Shown here: positions 60,719-64,000 of the stretch, one piece after another
Layout: every line of letters starts with the position of its first letter
Numbering within the stretch: position 1 is the first letter of the stretch
Origin: Burkholderia humptydooensis
GTDB lineage: Bacteria; Pseudomonadota; Gammaproteobacteria; Burkholderiales; Burkholderiaceae
DNA: 64,000 nt
NCBI RefSeq assembly: GCF_001513745.1
Contig: NZ_CP013380.1
Location: forward strand, 3,782,001 to 3,846,000
Reading direction: 5' to 3'
Notes under the pieces: model-generated
Databases searched by the model: none
What the model was told of the DNA's origin: nothing
What the model saw: the letters and a program-made list of their open reading frames with translations, nothing else
Program-made: the position numbers and the translations under genes

Positions 60719-62551
60719 ATGTGCGGGATTGTCGGCGCAGTTGCGCAACGTAACATTGTTCCAGTGCTGATCGAAGGACTGCGCCGTCTCGAGTATCGCG
60801 GCTACGACTCGTGCGGCGTCGCGGTGCTCGATGCCGGCGCCCCTGCGCCGGGTGCGCCGAAGCGCGCGCGCAGCGTCGCGCGCGTCGCCGATCTCGATGC
60901 GCAGGTGCGCGAATCGCATCTCGAAGGCGAGACGGGCATCGCGCACACGCGCTGGGCGACGCACGGCGCGCCCGTCACGCACAATGCGCATCCGATCTTC
61001 TCGTCGAACGCGCTCGCGCTCGTGCACAACGGCATCATCGAGAACTTCGAGCCGCTGCGCGAAGCGCTGCGCGCGAAGGGCTACGAGTTCGTGTCGCAGA
61101 CCGACACCGAAGTCATCGCGCACCTGATCCACAGCCTCTATCGCGGCAATCTGTTCGCAGCCGTTCAGGAAGCCGTCAAGCAGTTGCACGGCGCATACGC
61201 GATCGCGGTGGCGCACAAGGACGAGCCGCATACCGTCGTCGGCGCGCGCCAGGGCTCGCCGCTCGTCGTCGGCTTCGGCGAGCACGAGAACTTCCTCGCG
61301 TCCGACGCGCTCGCGCTCGCGGGCAGCACCGATCGCTTCACGTTCCTCGAGGAAGGCGACGTCTGCGAGCTGACGCTCGCGGGCGTGACGATCGTCGATC
61401 GTGACGGCGCGCGCGCGGCGCGCGACGTGCGCGTCGTCGCCGCATATGGCGGCGCGGTCGAGCTGGGCCCGTACCGGCACTTCATGCAGAAGGAAATCTT
61501 CGAGCAGCCGCGCGCGATCGCCGACACGATTGCGCAAACCGAAGCGTTCGATCCTTCGCTGTTCGGCGGCAACGCAAGCGGCGTGTTCGCCGATATCGAC
61601 AGCCTGCTGATCCTCGCGTGCGGCACGAGCTACTACTCGGGCCTCACCGCGAAGTACTGGCTCGAATCGATCGCGAAAATCCCGACGCAAGTCGAGATCG
61701 CAAGCGAATACCGCTACCGCGAATCGGTGCCGAACCCGCGCGCGCTCGTCGTCGTGATCTCGCAATCGGGCGAGACGGCCGACACGCTCGCCGCGCTCAA
61801 GCACGCACAGGCGCTCGGCCACGCGCACACGCTCGCGATCTGCAACGTCGCGACGAGCGCGATGGTGCGTCTGACCGAGCTGCAATTCCTCACGCACGCG
61901 GGCACCGAGATCGGCGTCGCGTCGACGAAGGCGTTCACGACGCAGCTCGTCGCGCTGTTCGTGCTCGCGGCGACGCTCGGCAAGCTGCGCGGCCACGTCG
62001 ACGCGGCCCGCGAAGCCGACTTCCTGAAGCAGTTGCGCCACCTGCCCGCCGCGCTCAACAGCGTGCTCGCGCTCGAGCCGCAGATCATTGCGTGGTCCGA
62101 AGAATTCGCGCGCAAGGAGAACGCGCTGTTCCTCGGCCGCGGGCTGCACTACCCGATCTCGCTCGAAGGCGCGCTGAAGCTCAAGGAGATCTCGTACATC
62201 CACGCGGAAGCGTATCCGGCGGGCGAGCTGAAGCACGGGCCGCTCGCGCTCGTGACGGAGGCGATGCCGGTCGTGACGGTCGCGCCGAACGATACACTGC
62301 TCGAAAAGCTGAAATCGAACATGCAGGAGGTGCGCGCGCGCGGCGGCGAGCTGTACGTGTTCGCCGACGCGGACACGCACATCGTCAACGACGAGGGGCT
62401 GCACGTGATCCGGATGCCCGAGCATTACGGGCCGCTGTCGCCGATCCTGCACGTCGTGCCGCTGCAGTTGCTCGCGTATCACACCGCATGCGCGCGCGGC
62501 ACCGACGTCGACAAGCCGCGCAATCTCGCGAAGTCGGTGACGGTGGAATAA
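60719..62551 (+). CDS. glmS: Glutamine-fructose-6-phosphate aminotransferase (isomerizing)
   Basis: A 610-residue enzyme making glucosamine-6-phosphate from fructose-6-phosphate and glutamine. The N-terminal glutaminase domain starts with the nucleophilic cysteine (MCGIVGAV) and has [23 protein letters not shown] and HNGIIENFE. Two SIS isomerase domains follow ([38 protein letters not shown]), ending with the conserved LAKSVTVE. Follows glmU; product of glmS feeds glmM and glmU. Confidence 0.97.
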   Translation: MCGIVGAVAQRNIVPVLIEGLRRLEYRGYDSCGVAVLDAGAPAPGAPKRARSVARVADLDAQVRESHLEGETGIAHTRWATHGAPVTHNAHPIFSSNALALVHNGIIENFEPLREALRAKGYEFVSQTDTEVIAHLIHSLYRGNLFAAVQEAVKQLHGAYAIAVAHKDEPHTVVGARQGSPLVVGFGEHENFLASDALALAGSTDRFTFLEEGDVCELTLAGVTIVDRDGARAARDVRVVAAYGGAVELGPYRHFMQKEIFEQPRAIADTIAQTEAFDPSLFGGNASGVFADIDSLLILACGTSYYSGLTAKYWLESIAKIPTQVEIASEYRYRESVPNPRALVVVISQSGETADTLAALKHAQALGHAHTLAICNVATSAMVRLTELQFLTHAGTEIGVASTKAFTTQLVALFVLAATLGKLRGHVDAAREADFLKQLRHLPAALNSVLALEPQIIAWSEEFARKENALFLGRGLHYPISLEGALKLKEISYIHAEAYPAGELKHGPLALVTEAMPVVTVAPNDTLLEKLKSNMQEVRARGGELYVFADADTHIVNDEGLHVIRMPEHYGPLSPILHVVPLQLLAYHTACARGTDVDKPRNLAKSVTVE

Positions 62552-62590
62552 TCGCTCGCCGTTCGAGCGCGCGGCAGCACGGCACGCGGC

Positions 62591-63088
62591 TCACAGCACG
62601 ACGGGCGCACTCGACAACTCGTCGCCCGGCGCGCGGCGCGACGGATAGTGCCGCGCGAGCAACGCGGTGACGGCCTCGATCCCGTGAATCGAGCCCGCCT
62701 CGAAGCGGCCTCGGCGGAATTCCGCTTCCATCTCGCGGCACGCCTTCTCCCAGTCGTCGCTGTCGACACGCGCATGAATCCCGCGATCGGCGACGATCTC
62801 GACGTCGTGATCGGCGAGCAACAGATAGATGAGCACGCCGTTGTTGTGCTCGGTGTCCCACACGCGCAGTTCGGAGAACACATCGATCGCGCGATCGCGC
62901 GCGGTCATTCCGCGCAAGAGCATCGACGCGTGCAGCGCGCCTTCGACCGCGAACCGCAGTTGGCCGACGTGCTTCCCGTGGCTCGCGACGATCGCGCGCT
63001 CGATCTTGCCGAGCGTGCGCTTCGGAAACGCCGCGCCGACGCGCCAGCGCGTCATCGACAGGTGCCTCGCGATTCGTGCGATATCCAT
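62591..63088 (-). CDS. TPM domain-containing protein
   Basis: A 165-residue protein with a TPM (TLP18.3/Psb32/MOLO-1) domain. It has IARHLSMTRWRVGAAFPKRT, then VFSELRVWDTEHNNGVLIYL and LLADHDVEIVADRGIHARV. No signal peptide. Its start overlaps the stop of the upstream TPM gene (TGATG on the minus strand); such pairs beside lemA are common. Function unresolved. Confidence 0.87.
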   Translation of the reverse strand: MDIARIARHLSMTRWRVGAAFPKRTLGKIERAIVASHGKHVGQLRFAVEGALHASMLLRGMTARDRAIDVFSELRVWDTEHNNGVLIYLLLADHDVEIVADRGIHARVDSDDWEKACREMEAEFRRGRFEAGSIHGIEAVTALLARHYPSRRAPGDELSSAPVVL

Positions 63089-63942
63089 CACCACCTCCCG
63101 GACGCGCCGCCGCCGCCGAACCCGCCGCCGCCGCCGCGAAAGCCGTCGCTCCCGCCGCCCCAGCCGCCGCCGCGCCCGCCGATGAACGGCCCGCCGACGC
63201 GCGCGCCCATCCCGCCGCCGAGCAGCGTGAAGAAAAGCGCGATCGCGGCCGCCGCGATCGCAACGAAGAGCGCGCCGGACAACAGCCACGCGACGAAGCC
63301 CACCACGCCGCCCGTGACGACCGAGCCCGCGAGCCGCCCGAATATCGCGCGCAGCACGCCGCCCGCGACGATCGTCATCACGAACAGCAGCGGCAGCAGG
63401 CGGCCGAGCCCGCCTGCATCGCCGCGACGCGCGCGCGGCGGCGGCAGCGGCTCGCCTTCGATCACGCGCATCATGCTGCCGACGCCCGCCGAGATGCCGC
63501 CGTAGAAATCGCCGCGCCGAAAGCTCGGCACGATGATCTCGTCGATGATCCGGTGGCTCGTCGCATCGGTCAGCACGCCTTCGAGCCCGTAGCCGACCTC
63601 GATGCGCAGCGTGCGGTCGTTCTTCGCGACGATGAGGAGCGCGCCGTCGTCGACGTTCGCTCGGCCGAGCTTCCATTGCTCGACGACGCGGATCGAATAC
63701 TGCTCGATCGTCTCGGGCTGCGTCGTCGGCACGATCAGCACCGCGATCTGGCTGCCCTTGCGCGCTTCGAAATCCTTCAGCGACTGTTCGAGCGCCGCGC
63801 GTTCGGCGGCCGTCAGCGTGCCTGTCTCGTCCGTCACGCGCGCGGCGAGCGGCGGCACCGGCTGCTCGGCGCGGCAGGCGCCGCCGCCGATCGACAGGAA
63901 CGTGAGGACCGCGAAGCACGCCGCGCGGAACAAGCCCTTCAA
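63088..63942 (-). CDS. YgcG-type TPM domain membrane protein
   Basis: A 284-residue exported/membrane protein. A signal peptide (FRAACFAVLTFLSIGGGACRA) precedes a TPM domain (VTDETGTLTAAERAALEQSL; DDGALLIVAKNDRTLRIEVG; GYGLEGVLTD). Two hydrophobic segments (about 180-235) follow, and a Gly-rich tail (GGGWGGGSDGFRGGGGGFGG...) ends the protein. It seems to start at a TTG (63942) overlapping the stop of the upstream LemA-like frame, which supports translational coupling. Confidence 0.88.
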   Translation of the reverse strand: MKGLFRAACFAVLTFLSIGGGACRAEQPVPPLAARVTDETGTLTAAERAALEQSLKDFEARKGSQIAVLIVPTTQPETIEQYSIRVVEQWKLGRANVDDGALLIVAKNDRTLRIEVGYGLEGVLTDATSHRIIDEIIVPSFRRGDFYGGISAGVGSMMRVIEGEPLPPPRARRGDAGGLGRLLPLLFVMTIVAGGVLRAIFGRLAGSVVTGGVVGFVAWLLSGALFVAIAAAAIALFFTLLGGGMGARVGGPFIGGRGGGWGGGSDGFRGGGGGFGGGGASGRW

Positions 63943-64000
63943 TTCGACGCTCCGGCGGCCGGCGCGGGCGTGGTGGCGGGCGCGGGCGTGGTCCCGAAGT
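63939..64000 (-). CDS. Probable LemA family protein, C-terminal end only
   Basis: Twenty codons of a minus-strand frame entering from the right edge: FGTTPAPATTPAPAAGASN then TGA, overlapping the TTG of the YgcG-type gene. LemA genes commonly precede this TPM pair. The visible part is only a low-complexity Pro/Ala/Thr tail, so the identity is from context. Confidence 0.5.
   Translation of the reverse strand, partial: FGTTPAPATTPAPAAGASN

Overview
The window is a GC-rich, densely coding bacterial chromosome segment (strong G/C bias at third codon positions, many ATGA start/stop overlaps) from a Burkholderia species, most likely the B. pseudomallei/B. thailandensis group. The best single indicator is the inward-rectifier K+ channel at 22546-23580: most of its sequence agrees with what I recall of B. 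pseudomallei KirBac1.1, but with enough differences to suggest a close relative. This is from memory, not a search. No rRNA, tRNA, CRISPR array, insertion sequence or prophage was seen. The window reads as conserved core/near-core chromosome with a few decayed spots.

Layout. 0-3.5 kb: end of a thiolase, an SDR, a YchJ-type protein and a secreted alpha/beta hydrolase. 3.9-8.3 kb: complete biotin operon bioA-bioF-bioD-bioB, followed by convergent cutC. 9.3-12.9 kb (minus): two tandem alkaline phosphatases and a His-rich periplasmic protein behind a candidate Pho box. 13.2-16.6 kb: two coupled small membrane proteins, a lipoprotein, an EAL phosphodiesterase. 17-25.9 kb: a Na+/H+ antiporter, then on the minus strand a single-chain indolepyruvate ferredoxin oxidoreductase, the Kir channel, an EF-hand-like protein and an S10 peptidase. 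26.4-30.5 kb: sulfate-binding protein, then a scarred region (acetone carboxylase remnant with an orphan sigma-54 promoter, a DapA-family gene with a possible leader ORF, a 3'-truncated hydrolase). 30.5-36.4 kb: azlCD with a divergent Lrp regulator, GST with a divergent LysR, a small lipoprotein, phospholipase C. 36.6-40.7 kb: hydrolase, VOC protein, GhrA-type reductase, HMG-CoA lyase, YbaK deacylase, DUF1289 protein. 40.9-49.3 kb: transporter/Lrp pair, dehalogenase-like hydrolase, nitronate monooxygenase, LysR, porin, Gly/Pro-rich secreted protein, BASS transporter. 49.5-54.6 kb: chemotaxis receptor, then LacI regulator, AGE-family sugar isomerase and PfkB kinase as one operon. 54.7-64 kb: two small proteins, MidA-like methyltransferase, a degenerate SDR, folB, ttcA, a phosphoesterase remnant, glmU-glmS, and the TPM/LemA cluster running off the right edge.

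How genes work together. bioADFB makes biotin. The phosphatase operon probably scavenges phosphate under PhoB control. LacI/AGE/PfkB looks like a self-regulated hexose (mannose to fructose to fructose-6-phosphate) module. glmU and glmS supply UDP-GlcNAc. azlCD exports branched-chain amino acids under Lrp control. I found no convincing wholly new system. The most noteworthy signals are the deletion-fused acetone-carboxylase/regulator remnant with its intact sigma-54 promoter, the catalytically degenerate SDR inside the folate locus, the His-rich partner of the phosphatases, and several unassigned palindromic operators.
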